Origin: Petrosia ficiformis
Taxonomy: Eukaryota > Porifera > Demospongiae > Haplosclerida > Petrosiidae
Length of the DNA: 64,000 nt
Assembly: GCA_947044365.1 (NCBI GenBank)
Contig: OX345641.1
Coordinates: 2,609,460 to 2,673,459, forward strand
Direction: 5' to 3'
Under the pieces are notes generated by a model. That model worked only from the letters and a program-made list of their open reading frames with translations. It was not told where the DNA came from and did no database searches. The first letter of the stretch is position 1. The number at the start of each line of letters is the position of its first letter. Of this stretch, positions 1 through 11,500 are shown piece after piece. The position numbers and the translations under genes were made by a program.

Positions 1-929
1 ATGGTTTATAATTTGTTGTTCTGATTCCATTATATACATTTAGTCTCAGTGGCCACCCTGTATTTGGGAAGGCCCAAAACAACAGTCTGGTGACTTTCTA
101 TGACTGTTGTAGGAATATATGTGTGCACCATTAATCAGATTATAGCCATCATGTGAAGCTTAGAGGAATGTTAATTACTATATAATCGCATCAGTTTAGC
201 TACATATTCATCAATCTATGCCTCTAGAGCTATCTGAAAATTTGAAATTTAAAGGACTGAGCTCTAAACAGGAAGAAGCATTGCGGAGCTTTTTGCGGAG
301 AAAAGATGTCTTTGTGAGTGTTAGAATTTAATTTGCAGTTTTGCATATGCACGTGAATTTTCCAATTATAATATTGTATATCAATTTGTGATGGAGAGTC
401 GACAAGAGTCACCAGACTGTTATCTCCCAATTACAGGCTGGCCAGCAAAACTACATTATATTAGAGTAGATTCTATAATCCATAGTACCTCTGGATATAC
501 TCACTTCACCTGAAATAATTTGCTATACTATGGTGGTTTAAGTTTGTTTTGTTTAAGGAGGACAATGTTGATTGTATATACATGTATATGGCATGATTTC
601 TGTCAAAATCCTACAGAGCAACTAGTGCAATTTCTGTGAGAAGCCCTAGCATTCGTTTCTCACTCTAACCCACTTCACTATTTCAGAACTTGTTATTTTC
701 AAGTTATTGAAGTTCTAAGTCAGTTTACATGGTAACAGACACAAACAGCATAAAGTTCTGTGATCATATACAGTACCTATGCATGTACCACCTGTGTAAG
801 CATATTCATAGATAAGGAAATCCATCCATGTTAGACATTTTAGAATGAAAGGATGAGAAAACTCTAGGAAATGTTTAGAAATTCCAAATTGTGGGTTTAG
901 ATTTACAGCATTTGATTTTATTTCACTAG
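1..929 (+). other. Intron 1 of family copy A (its first exon lies off the window)
   Basis: No coding exon is visible. Parts align by eye with gene D downstream of its first exon: the 'gtatttgggaag' stretch near 60 matches 59050, and the 'tttaaggaggac' stretch near 553 matches 59466. The final 200 bases match the sequence leading to the large exon of D. The window therefore opens inside the first intron of a gene whose CARD-like exon should lie just upstream. The minus-strand reading frame at 230-430 has no support. Confidence 0.6.
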
Positions 930-1858
930 ATTCATCGGATATTAATGTCTATGTTGAAACAGTTAAATCAAAAGTGGTTTTAGAAGCCGAGAAATTAAAA
1001 GCAGAATTTGAAGGTCTTTTATTATCAGTCTATGGAGTTTTGAATGGTGTTGATGCTGGTATACTTAAACTTCGTCTCAACTGGTTTGTAAGCTCAGAGA
1101 AACAAAACACACCACCTGTGCAAGAACACTTAGATAAACTGGAATCATTACTAACACCACAAAGTATTCTCAACTACCTTATTAACAAGAATTTCATTGG
1201 TTACTTAAATTATGAACTTTTGAAAGTATTTCAGAAAGGGGTTCAAAGCGATGAGCTCCAATTTAAGATTACGAATTACGAGGAACACCATGACGAATTT
1301 CTTAGACTACCAAATTTCAACACAATTATTGATGTTTTTAAGCAACATCCTGAACTGGCTCCAGCTTCACCTATTGGCCTTCCTAAGTTTACAATTTGAT
1401 TGGAAGCTCCTTGGAAGTGTAGAAATATTTATAGTTGGAAAGAATTAGTGGAGAAGCAATTTAATTGGCCGTCTCATATATACATTGTGAGCATAACAAG
1501 GAACTGCATCATTCTTACGTATTCTGTTCTATCTTTTTTCGCACCTGCCGTTGTGAGAGAATTAACAAACCCGGATGTTCTAGCATTGCTTGCGAGTCAA
1601 GGAGTTAGTGTAGTAGAACTTTCTACCGATCTTCTAAAATTGGGAACTGAAGTGGAAGTAGAGTTAGATAGAGAGGAAACCACAGAAGAAAAATTACCAA
1701 CTGAAGAGGAGAATTTAAAACTCTCCGCTGAAGATCTACCAGTGAGCATAAGATCAGAGACAGAGTTAACGTCTTTAAGTGAAGAGGATGGAGAGGGAAA
1801 GGAAATACATGATGAAGAGGTTCCTGTGAGTGTAAAGACTATTTCCACACTGAACCAG
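930..1858 (+). pseudogene. Copy A: YLNYEL-domain exon with an in-frame stop
   Basis: This exon is the counterpart of exon 2 in genes B, C and D. It has the same phase-1 acceptor (ctag at 926-929) and the same phase-0 donor (CAG|GTAAAA at 1858). Its 309 codons compare with 310 in D, and the two proteins are very similar, including IGYLNYELL and [15 protein letters not shown]. Directly after FTI, at 1397-1399, there is a TGA where gene D has CGA (Arg). The frame then continues unchanged to the exon end through the usual acidic tail. This is a single C-to-T nonsense change at a CpG in an otherwise intact exon, so the copy is a young pseudogene, a null allele, or makes a truncated protein. No ankyrin exons follow before the next gene. 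A sequencing error or stop read-through cannot be excluded. Confidence 0.8.
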
Positions 1859-3510
1859 GTAAAAGTTAATTCATTGCTCCAATGTTACTACATGTATATG
1901 AAAACAAGGGCATACTTATTATCCTATGATATTTCATGATCACTTTAATTGGCTGTATTAATGGGAGGATTCTTTCTTATATATAGTTTAGTTATTAGTT
2001 TTCATCTTACTTTTTGTAAAGTTATTTTATTTACAATGACTAAGCACCACAAATCATGTAACTTTCTTGTATACATATTCAACAATTGGGCATAGCTCTA
2101 AGAAAAAGCAAGGAAGTTTTAATGAGGTGGAACTGGATCAATTTATCAGCAAATAAGAAGTTTTGACAAAACCACAGCAACACATTAAAAGATAATAGAT
2201 GAATGAATGGTTGATGTATTAGCTTTCTAGAATTTGTATTATTTCACAGTGAACAATATTCTTGAGTTTATTTTTCTATACTTGCCATTTTACTATTATT
2301 ATGCCTTCCCTATAACTGATTATCTCCAGTTGTGATATTCATGATGGGAGTAGTTTGTTAATTAGATTAGATCCCCAGCTATACCCATTATACGTGAAGA
2401 AGCATGTGGCACCTCACATTAATATTTTGGGGCCAAATGGCATTGCATTCCGGAATGCTAGAGTACCAGCCCATTGACAGATAGCTAAATGAATTATGTA
2501 TTTAACACAATTTTGTCATGTAATTAGAAGATTCAATTAACTTTATGTCATTAATCCTTTATTATTGAAAAAGCCAGGAGGATTGTGTGTTGTATATTCT
2601 CTACATGAGCAAAAGGTCTTGCGTTCTGATTTGGTTTGTTGATGCTATGCTAAGATTTGTAAATCAGAAAATAAGTGCAATTATTTTTAGATCTCCTGTT
2701 TTTAAATGCAATTGAGTGGAATGGCTAGGGACGAGACTATATAGGTGGATTGATTATTTTCACAAGTACACTTCCTCTTGTCCCACCCAATCCCATTCAA
2801 AATGAAGGCTAAGTATTGAATTTTTGTCTACTAATAACTTTATTTAGTGTAGCAGGCTATAGTTTTCAACTATGCAGGGAAGGAAGTAACATTGTTCTTA
2901 ATCTTTTGGAGATGACAATCGCTCAGCAATCTGAGATATACGAAGAGGTTGTTACTATACTGAAAAACATACTCTCTTTGAAAACCGTATTCGAAGAAAG
3001 GGAAAAGAAATTCTCTCCAGAAACAGCTATTTAAAGGGTTAAAATGAGTTATGGATTTTGTTAGTTTAAGTATTTGGAAATAATATTTTGTGTGCTTTTA
3101 ATTAACTGTATAGCTTATAGTTTGTCATTTTCCATAAATGTAGGTCTATTTTTATAGTATAGTGTATGTACAATGAATTTACTAATAATTATTTTACTTA
3201 ATTCAATAATTATGTTAGTGCAATAGCCACTAGCAATTATTGTATTGCTGTCAAAATAGCTTTTTACATGTCACAAGCACTTAATACCAGATTATCAGTA
3301 CATCATTCACTAAAAGACATTTTCTCATGCATTTGTGTGACATCCATCTATGACAATGGTATGATTACTAGGTATATTGAAAATAGCCACTGCAGCATCT
3401 TTTCTTAGCCATTTGGATCTGTCAGTTATATATTTCACATTGGATTCTTTAACTTTATGAGAACTTCATTTCTTATTCTGTTACTATAATGCACGATTTG
3501 CTGACACCAG
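1859..3510 (+). other. Remains of intron 2 of copy A, with a truncated end
   Basis: Positions 1859-2870 align by eye with intron 2 of C (38134-39045) and D (60915-62945), including the 'gctatgctaagatttgtaaatcag' stretch and the 'tttatttagtg...agcaggctatag' stretch. The homology stops near 2870, before the expected 25-codon exon 3, and unrelated sequence takes over. A short frame from 2874 to 3034 (QQSEIYEEVVTILKNIL and so on, ending TAA) looks like a helical coding fragment, but no splice phase joins it to the preceding exon. Nothing recognisable lies in 3035-3510. Confidence 0.5.
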
Positions 3511-4283
3511 CTCGTACAGTCAGAGCAGTTCAAACTACACATACCATGTCATGTTGGTCCACCTAATACAAGACCTAGATCTCTTTTTCCTTATCATAGA
3601 AAATTTGAGAGTCAAAGTAGTTCAAGAAACAAAGTGAGTAAGAATTTGCATGCAGTATACAAATAGAAAAGGAAATTTGCTGTACTTGTACATGTACATC
3701 TAGCTAGTATGCTTATTTGTCCTTCATCCTTGACACATTCTGTTGGTCTTCTGTACAAAATGGTGGGATAGCGAGGTTTAAGGAGAGGACATTAACAAAT
3801 TAAAGAATTGAATCGTGAAACATCATACACTATCACATACATGTATATATGTATGTACTATGCATGAGTTTAACAGCATTGTTTGGTAACATAAATTTAA
3901 GTAGCATTTTGGAAACAAATCTGTTTTTTGGTAGTTACCCTAATGTTAATCTACTCTCAACTCTTGTGTTTTAGTTTTAATCAAAATAATTATAATCACA
4001 TGATTATTTTAACAGACATTGTAATCACAAGAATGACAAAATCACATCAAAATCAAATGTAATATTTCGTACCTTCAAATGTGTAAGAGACACTTCGCTA
4101 TGTTCTATCCAAAGATGTTCATTATAAGAATTTAAAAAGGTAGACTTTTATTCATATTTGCATGTGATGTGGTCAGATTTCACGGAGACAAGTTCACTTC
4201 ATTAAACAGAAACTTCAAGAAGTGAAAGTAGCTTGAATAAGAGGTGTGGTACAAAGGAAACAAGAGAGGTCTACTATTGATAG
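3511..4283 (+). pseudogene. Decayed 3' exons of an aspartyl/asparaginyl hydroxylase-like gene
   Basis: Two pieces match the last two exons of the hydroxylase-like gene at 57522-58333. Positions 3511-3633 carry the HVGP core and the same 'acaaa|gtgagtaag' donor. Positions 4206-4283 carry the 'aggtgtggtacaaagg' stretch. The first piece has lost bases relative to the intact copy and is frameshifted. The second has in-frame breaks. The pieces sit upstream of gene B exactly as the better copy sits upstream of gene D, so they mark the edge of a segmental duplication. Confidence 0.7.
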
Positions 4284-4285
4284 TA

Positions 4286-4910
4286 CACTGTAAAAATGAA
4301 TTTGTTATTTTAACAGACCAGTTGTTACCTAAGTTGCACTTAAATGTTAGAAAAATGAAATAACAGGATAATTAGCATATTGTCTGGTTATAATATAGCT
4401 ATATGGGAAAAAGGAATGTTATGACTATAGTCATAAATGTATACACCCTACTACCATATAGAGAGGCTGTTATTGATAACTTCAAAATGAGATAATGTGT
4501 AACGAATTGTTTCAAATTATTGGTTATATATAGTAAAAACTAATGATGCTATCAGAAATGTACATACCAATATACACCCTACTACCATATAAAGAGGCTG
4601 TTATTGATAACTTCAAAATGAGATAATATGAAACAATTTGTTTCAAATAATTGGTTATAGTAAAAACAATTGTTATCACTAATCATGCATGCAATCATGA
4701 ATGTATGTATATACCAATATACACCCTACTACTGCCACATGTAGAATGCACAATCATGACTGTAGTCATAACATTCCTTATTATTATGCTATAATTATTA
4801 TAACCAAATTACGAGTACTTCTATTTGATGTTTCTAACTAAGTATTATAAATGTACATGCAACTGAGGTAACAACTGGTCTGTTAAAATAACAAATTCAT
4901 TTTTACAGTG
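4286..4910. mobile_element. TA-target MITE with 45-bp perfect terminal inverted repeats
   Basis: The element begins CACTGTAAAAATG and ends CATTTTTACAGTG; the first and last 45 bases are perfect reverse complements by eye. It is flanked by TA on both sides. The paralogous site beside gene D (58335-58345, gatagta|gagttctgg) is empty and shows that one TA was duplicated. A unit of about 131 bp is repeated inside (4440 and 4571, with a partial third near 4718). There is no coding capacity. Target and ends fit a non-autonomous Tc1/mariner-superfamily element; the superfamily is inferred. Confidence 0.88.
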
Positions 4911-5185
4911 TAGAGTTCTGGCATCACAGACTTGTCAGAAACAAAAAGAACTACACTCTCTTCATTATAAATTTATGTTAGATGTTTTTTCATTAATTAC
5001 TGTAACCGACTGAAATTAGTGAATATTGAACCATAGAGTTAGTTATATTATCTATGGTTGAATGAACAAAAATAATCAGGATGGTTGAACCTGGTTGATG
5101 ATATTCATGAAAAATTGCTATGGAAACTTAGCTACGCATCATGAAATTGGGCAGGGCGCGGCCTTGGTTGTCGGGTGTGTGTGAA

Positions 5186-5546
5186 ATGGAGAAGCCTAAA
5201 GTCGTTGTGAAGTCAAATCACAGCCAGGTTCTTCGGGATCACCATAATGAACTGTGTAAAGTATTAGACTGTGCTGATGAAGTATTGCTGGATTTTGCAG
5301 GAAAACTATATTCAAAACGCATCATTGATAGAGAAACCAAAAATGCAGTACGTAGAAAGAAAGGATATGAAGCAGCAGACATACTCATGGATCGAGTAGA
5401 GATTAAGATCGACCAAAGGCCTACAAGCCTAGTGACAGTTTTGCAGGTCATGGCAGAGCTGGAGATTCTAAAGCACATTCTTGAAAAGATTCAAAAGAAA
5501 AGAGATACCACTAAACTGGAAGCTGAGGACATGGAAACTCAGTCAA
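5186..5546 (+). other. Exon 1 of gene B: CARD-like death-fold domain
   Basis: About 120 residues form a predicted six-helix bundle: [13 protein letters not shown], the [10 protein letters not shown] segment, the [12 protein letters not shown] segment, IKIDQRP, then [11 protein letters not shown] and [11 protein letters not shown]. The spacing and the 'A..L.D....KI...P..L...L..M.EL' pattern resemble CARD or DED folds. The exon reads on to a stop at 5558-5560. A donor at 5547 (CAA|GTGTGT) gives phase 1, exactly what exon 2 needs, and gene C uses a phase-1 donor at the same place. A short CARD-only protein ending SSVFL is the alternative if that intron is retained; gene D keeps the same ending. 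Confidence 0.75.
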
Positions 5547-8500
5547 GTGTGTTTTTATAGTTATAATCTAGTTATTTGTTGTTGTGGCTCAATGAAACAT
5601 TTGTCGTATACTGCTTGTTTAACCCTTAGAGGACTGATGTCACATATATGTGACATTTCACCCCTACGTGGTTCGCCGTCTGTTCCTAGCTACACGAAGC
5701 TGTCCAAATGGTTGTAATTGGCGTCAGGTAAAAACTGATGAATGTGGGTAAAAAAGTTGATGGTTTTTCGGCCGCCCTTTCGCCTACATAACAATCATGG
5801 GGGGAATTTTAAAGGGGGGTGTCCCCCCGTTAATGCAGGGGTTTGAAGGGGGCACAGCCCCCTCTCTGCCGACAAATTTTGCATTTTTGGACCCCGCCCA
5901 CGCACTCTGGTAGGTACCTGAGACATTTTCCTTGCTGTGAAACCTGAAATCGTGGGTGTAGCTGGTGCCAACATGCAGTGGGGTCATTTTGTTAGCCCCA
6001 GTTCCAGTCAAAAGAGGGAAAGCACTGCATATGATTTGATCCTACGAAGCGCTTGGGGGCTTTCGAGTCCCGGTAAGCAAATTGGTGGAAATAGTAGTCC
6101 ATGTCAGAAAAGGAGCCAAGTTTGGGGTAGAGAAAGTGAACGGTGGCCACATTATATGCAATAGAGTTGCCAGTGTTGGAAATGAAAAGAGTTTTGAAAA
6201 ACAGGCTCAGTCCTCTAAGGGTTAATGTTGTTTACTTAAAGGAAGCCATTAGTGTTGATTGTATATAGCATGATGCAATCAGGCTGAAATGTAAGCTTGG
6301 TATGCCTGAACAATTAACAGCTTTTAAGAAAACATAACTTTAGACCAAATAAATGTGAGAATACTTTTTCATTCTAACCCATTTTACTCTCTCTCTCTCT
6401 GCCTTACATATGTTAATCATTATTGTAAATGTGTGATGTTACAGTTAATCATTAGTTGTGATAATTAGATTCATGTTCATAATGAAGGAAATACAGTGCA
6501 GAACCATCTCTACAATAATAATTTTGAATTTCACAATTGTAATCATGAACCAGTCAAACCATGCTGATTTGAACAGTACGCCACCTAACGACTATAAAGC
6601 TGAACAGATCATGATTTTACAATAGCAAAAGCTGTATGCTAGTGTATTAACTGCTGTCACAGCAGTCAAAGAAGACAGGAATCTTAAAGCAATTCTTCAT
6701 ATCGTTCAGTATCTGGTGATATTTTAATTTGAACACCATTACCTTCTTCCTGACCTGTGATGTGTTTATTCCACTTTGAAGCTTTTTTTTTTGCTAACAC
6801 ACTCTTAGACAGAATAGTATAACAAAATAACTGTTATATAGCTATCTGTAATGTTAGCATAAAACTTACTGTTTTCCCTTTGTAAGTTATTTAAATTTGA
6901 AGTCTCAGTTTACATGGTAACAGACAGAACTGCATAAACTCAGGGATTGCAGTGCCCGATGCATAAGCCTACACTCATCGATAAAGCCATCCATCTCAGA
7001 CATTTTAGAATGGAGGATATGAAACTAATAATTTATTCCATTTGGCTAGGCCAATTGCTTATTTCACTCTTAAAGTTTACTTTAGCTTAAGATGAACCAT
7101 AATTTTTATTAAGTGTACTATTGTTTTCCTGACTGTTCCTCTGAACAAAACATGCATATATGTCAGAATTAGTTTGACAACTGAAGTGTATAACTTTATA
7201 TAATGATGGCTGTGAATGTAAGTGTTTAATAGTATCAGGTATATAGATTTTGAACATAACATGTAGTGATTGTAAATATTGAATCTGGTTGTGGGAAATG
7301 AAGAGGCCACGTTTCCTTTATACATATTTCAGGCACGAATTGATTTAGCAGATATCTCTTACATGTACAACACAGAAAACGAAATTTGTTTTAAAATTCT
7401 AATTATGGTATTTATTATCTCTGTTGACTCATTAAGTTAAATGCTCTTAATTTATAACATATTGACTAGATCAATGTTGATACACTTAATATTGCAAAGC
7501 CAGACCAAAGGTACTACGAAGGAAGGGTCAGGGGAACAAGCTTCACTGCTGTTTGTTCAATTTTTGCTTCGTTTAGTGACATTCATAATCTTGTTAATCA
7601 AGTTCATAGTGATATTAATGAAATTCATTGCTGACTGCATTTACTGTAGTGTATTAAAGTCCTACGTGTGTTATGCCAAACACTGATGGTACTTGAACAG
7701 ACGTTAGTATTGCTTGTCCCCAGACCCTTCCTTTAAAGTTTGTTGTGTCTGGCTGTGCAAGACTATGACAGCTTGTGATTTCGATGGCAATCACTTCACA
7801 ACTATCACAATCTTCAATTTTAATTGCCTAGGGTTTGATGATTGAACAGTGAATGTAGGTTATACAAGGATTTGCTGGATTACAGCAATTCAGATCACAA
7901 CACTGTAACTTGAAGATCCAAGTAGCTGTAATCCTATAAAATCAGTGTATAACATGTTTAAACCATATTTATAGTTACATTAATTGTAAGTCACCTTTGT
8001 GCTGGTTTTCACTATACAAACCATTCTAGTAATCAGATTGGTTGTTATTACCAAATTGCTTCTAGTTCTTCCTCTGCCAGTCAGATTATCACAAAGGAGG
8101 AGGGGCTAGCATGTAAGACTAACTAGAAATGGTTTATGGGTCAAATAGCTGCCAGTATTAACTAATAACATGAGGAGACTATACTGTTTCGATTCCTTAT
8201 TATAGCACTAAACATCAAAAGGACTTATTCATGCATGGAGGAAATAATTGAACTTTGTAGCAATGATATTAACCCTGAGAGGGCTGAGCTAGTTTTTCAA
8301 AATTCTTCCCATTTCCAACACTGGCACATTTATTGCATATATTTTGGCCACCGTTCACTTTCTCTACCCCAAACTTGGCTCCTTTTCTGACATGGAGGAC
8401 TACTTCTACAAATTTGCTTACAGGGACTCGAAAGTTTCCAATCGCTTCGTAGGATTAAATCAAATGCAGTGATCTCCCTCTTTTGACTGGCAGTGGGGCA

Positions 8501-11500
8501 AACAAAATGATCCCACTGCATGTTTGCACCAGCTACACCCACGATTTCAGGTTTTACAGCAAAGGAAAAGCCTCAGGTACCCACCAGAGTGCATGGGTGG
8601 GGTCACTGAAACCACAAATTGTGCGTTTAGCAAGGGGGCTGCGTCCCCTTCAAACTCCCATTAACAGGGGGACGCTCCTTTTAAAATCCCCCCCATACTC
8701 GTTATTTAAGCCAAAGAGCAGCAGAAAAACCATCAACTTTTTTTAGCTATTTTCCTGGGCTTGTGCCTGATACCAATTACAATCTTTTGCAGTGCTTTGT
8801 AATGCTAGGAACACACTCTGAACAACGTAGGGGTGAAATGTCACGTATATGTACATCCGCCCTCTAAGGGTTAAAGGCATGGTAGACAACATAGATTTAT
8901 AGTGAATAAGTTATAGTTATAGTTATAGTGTACTAAGTACAAAACATTTTTAGAACTGAATAGTTTATTTTTTATGTATCATTTCAACTTTCCAAAATCC
9001 AAATCACAGTTAGAAAGTAACATTATATCTTATTATCACATCATAAATTTTAATTCAGCTTTTGTTGAAATATAAACCAATTTTGTTCCACTAGATTCAT
9101 CAGATATGAATATCAATGTTCACTCAGACCAAGCAAATGTTGTTTCAGCTGCCAAAAAACTCAAGGAAGAGTTTGAAGATCTATTGCTGTTAGTCAAACG
9201 TTCTGTCAGTGATATCGATCTTGACAATTTTAGATTGCGTCTCACCTGGTCTTTAAGCTCTAAGAAGCAAAACACACAAGCTGTTCAAGAACATTTAGAT
9301 AATCTCGAAAAATTATCAACTGCACCGGCTGTTCTCAACTACCTCATTAGTAGAAATTTCATTGGCTACCTCAATTATGAACTCCTTAAAATATTTCAGA
9401 AAGAGGCTGAAAGTGATGAGCTCCAATCAGGCATTAAGCAGTATGAACAAAACTATGATGCATTTCTTAGACTGGCGAATTTCAGCACCATTGTTGATAC
9501 TATTAAGCAACATGACGAGCTTGCTCCAGCTTCTCCTATCGGTCTTCCTGAATTTACAGTCCAACTTGAATCTCCATGGGAAAATAAGAGCATTTTCAGT
9601 TGGAAAGAATTACTTTATAAGAAATTTAAATGGCCCAATCATATAAATATTGTGAACATATCAAGAAAATGCATTGTTCTCACATATTCTGTTCTACCTT
9701 TTTTTGCACCTGCCGTTGTGAGAGATTTAACAAACCCAGAGGTTCTGGCATTGCTCAAGAATCAAGGAGTGAGAATAGAGCTTTCTCCTGATCTTTTAAA
9801 ATTGGGAGAGGAAGTGGAAGTTTGTATGGAGGAAAACATACAAGACAGCAGTAATGTACTAACAAGCAACAAAAATGAGCCAGAGTTAACATCTTCCAGT
9901 GAAGAGGATGGAGACAGTGATGTTGAGACCTATTCTGAAGATGGGGAGGAAACATCAGATGAGGAATTACCTGTGAAATCAAAGACCTTGTCAACACCAG
10001 AAGAGGTACAAGTCAATACACTGCTCCTTTGCATGTAATTGCTGTAAAAACCAATTGGTTGTTTTAACCTTTTGCTTAATGATTATTTATTACATGGCAT
10101 ATGACCTTAACCCTCACCCATGTAGGCAAATTGGAGGTAATTGTTCGTTTTTGTCTGCTATCACGTTGTTTATCTGTGATCTTGTTTTCTATCGACATTG
10201 GTACTAAATTGTTAAAGCTTGAATTTTGCATGCATTAATTTTAGCGAATTTCTGAGTAATGCCTAATAACAATTATGAAATAGCATGTACTAATTTTAGC
10301 AATTCTTACATTAGTCGTTAAAATCACTAAAATTAGTACACACAATTGAGGTAATCTCATACGGTATATGAAGTATGTTGTGTGTATAAATATTGTACAT
10401 GTATATTATGTTTATGTACATGTACCTTAAGTATACTTTTAATTGTGTGCAGTAATTCTAGTGAATTTAATGAAAATTTCTAAAGTTAGTGAACACTGAA
10501 AATTTATTTCGTGATCATTTAATTAAGCAGCTCAGAAATTTGCTAAAATTAATGCATGCTAAATATAATTATACTAGCATTTAAAAATCGCTAAAGTTAG
10601 TAGACGCAATTATTAGTGGCCTTAAGCTATTTGTCCTCATTGAAGCATGATATTCTGTGGTTTGTATAAATATTACTAGTATATAGGACATACCGTCTAT
10701 ATCATGCAAATATAACACTTATGCCAAACACTAGTCTATGTGGACTGTGTGCAGTAGTAGGACACACCGTTTATATATAAAATGGGTGTGTCATGTGTGA
10801 AGTCTTTGATTTATAAAGTGGTATTATTTCTTTCATTTGAAATGTTGCATTGCATATATGAAATGTTTGCCATAACTCTATTTGTTTATCACTGAACAGG
10901 ATGATGATCTGACAGAAGTAGTTCACAGACAAGAACAAATTATTAAAGAACTAATCAAGGAAGAAGGAAATCTTGTATGTGTACAATATAAATTACATAA
11001 TCATGATTTCAATATAATTCTCATGTTATATACATGAAACAGTATTTCAATATAATAAGTAATCATTCGTTTGCTTCATTCAGAATGAGCCTTTGCTGAT
11101 AGCTGTTGAGATGGGTGATGCCTCTGTTGTTGAGGGATTAATTAATCGTGGAGCTAATGTTAACTACTATCATTATTTGGTCAGTTGATATCATCATGTC
11201 ATGCAATTGATCAATTTTTGGTAATATAAATTATGTTTGCATTTCGTTATTAGTTCACATGATTTACATCCAGGCTATTATAATTAAGAGTGGAAAAATG
11301 CTTATGATAATAGAATATTGCTGGAGAAAAACTTACTGTAAGGATGTTTTAGTCCAATGTTTGCTAATTGAAAGCATTTTTCTTAATGACTTGAATATAT
11401 ATTTGCTTATTTCTGGTGAAATATGAAGTATTAGTAGATTAGCTCACTGTTTTGTTATACACGCAAGTAGGTACTATACATGTATGTAGATGTTTATAAC

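Noticed and set aside
5239..5478. Minus-strand frame of 79 codons, repeated at 58686-58925
   Set aside because: Exact shadow of the CARD-like exon. It is conserved only because the + strand exon is.
5548..5560. End of a single-exon CARD-only gene at the TAG
   Set aside because: Not fully excluded. The phase-1 donor at 5547, the same splice position and phase in gene C, and the matching acceptors favour splicing into exon 2.
5784..6164. Reading frames on both strands (75 codons each)
   Set aside because: They lie wholly inside the piggyBac-like MITE and recur, broken, in the other copies. No protein similarity or codon pattern.
8330..8746. Reading frames of 70 and 87 codons
   Set aside because: Same repeat, copy 2. 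The frames are by-products of its G/C-rich core.
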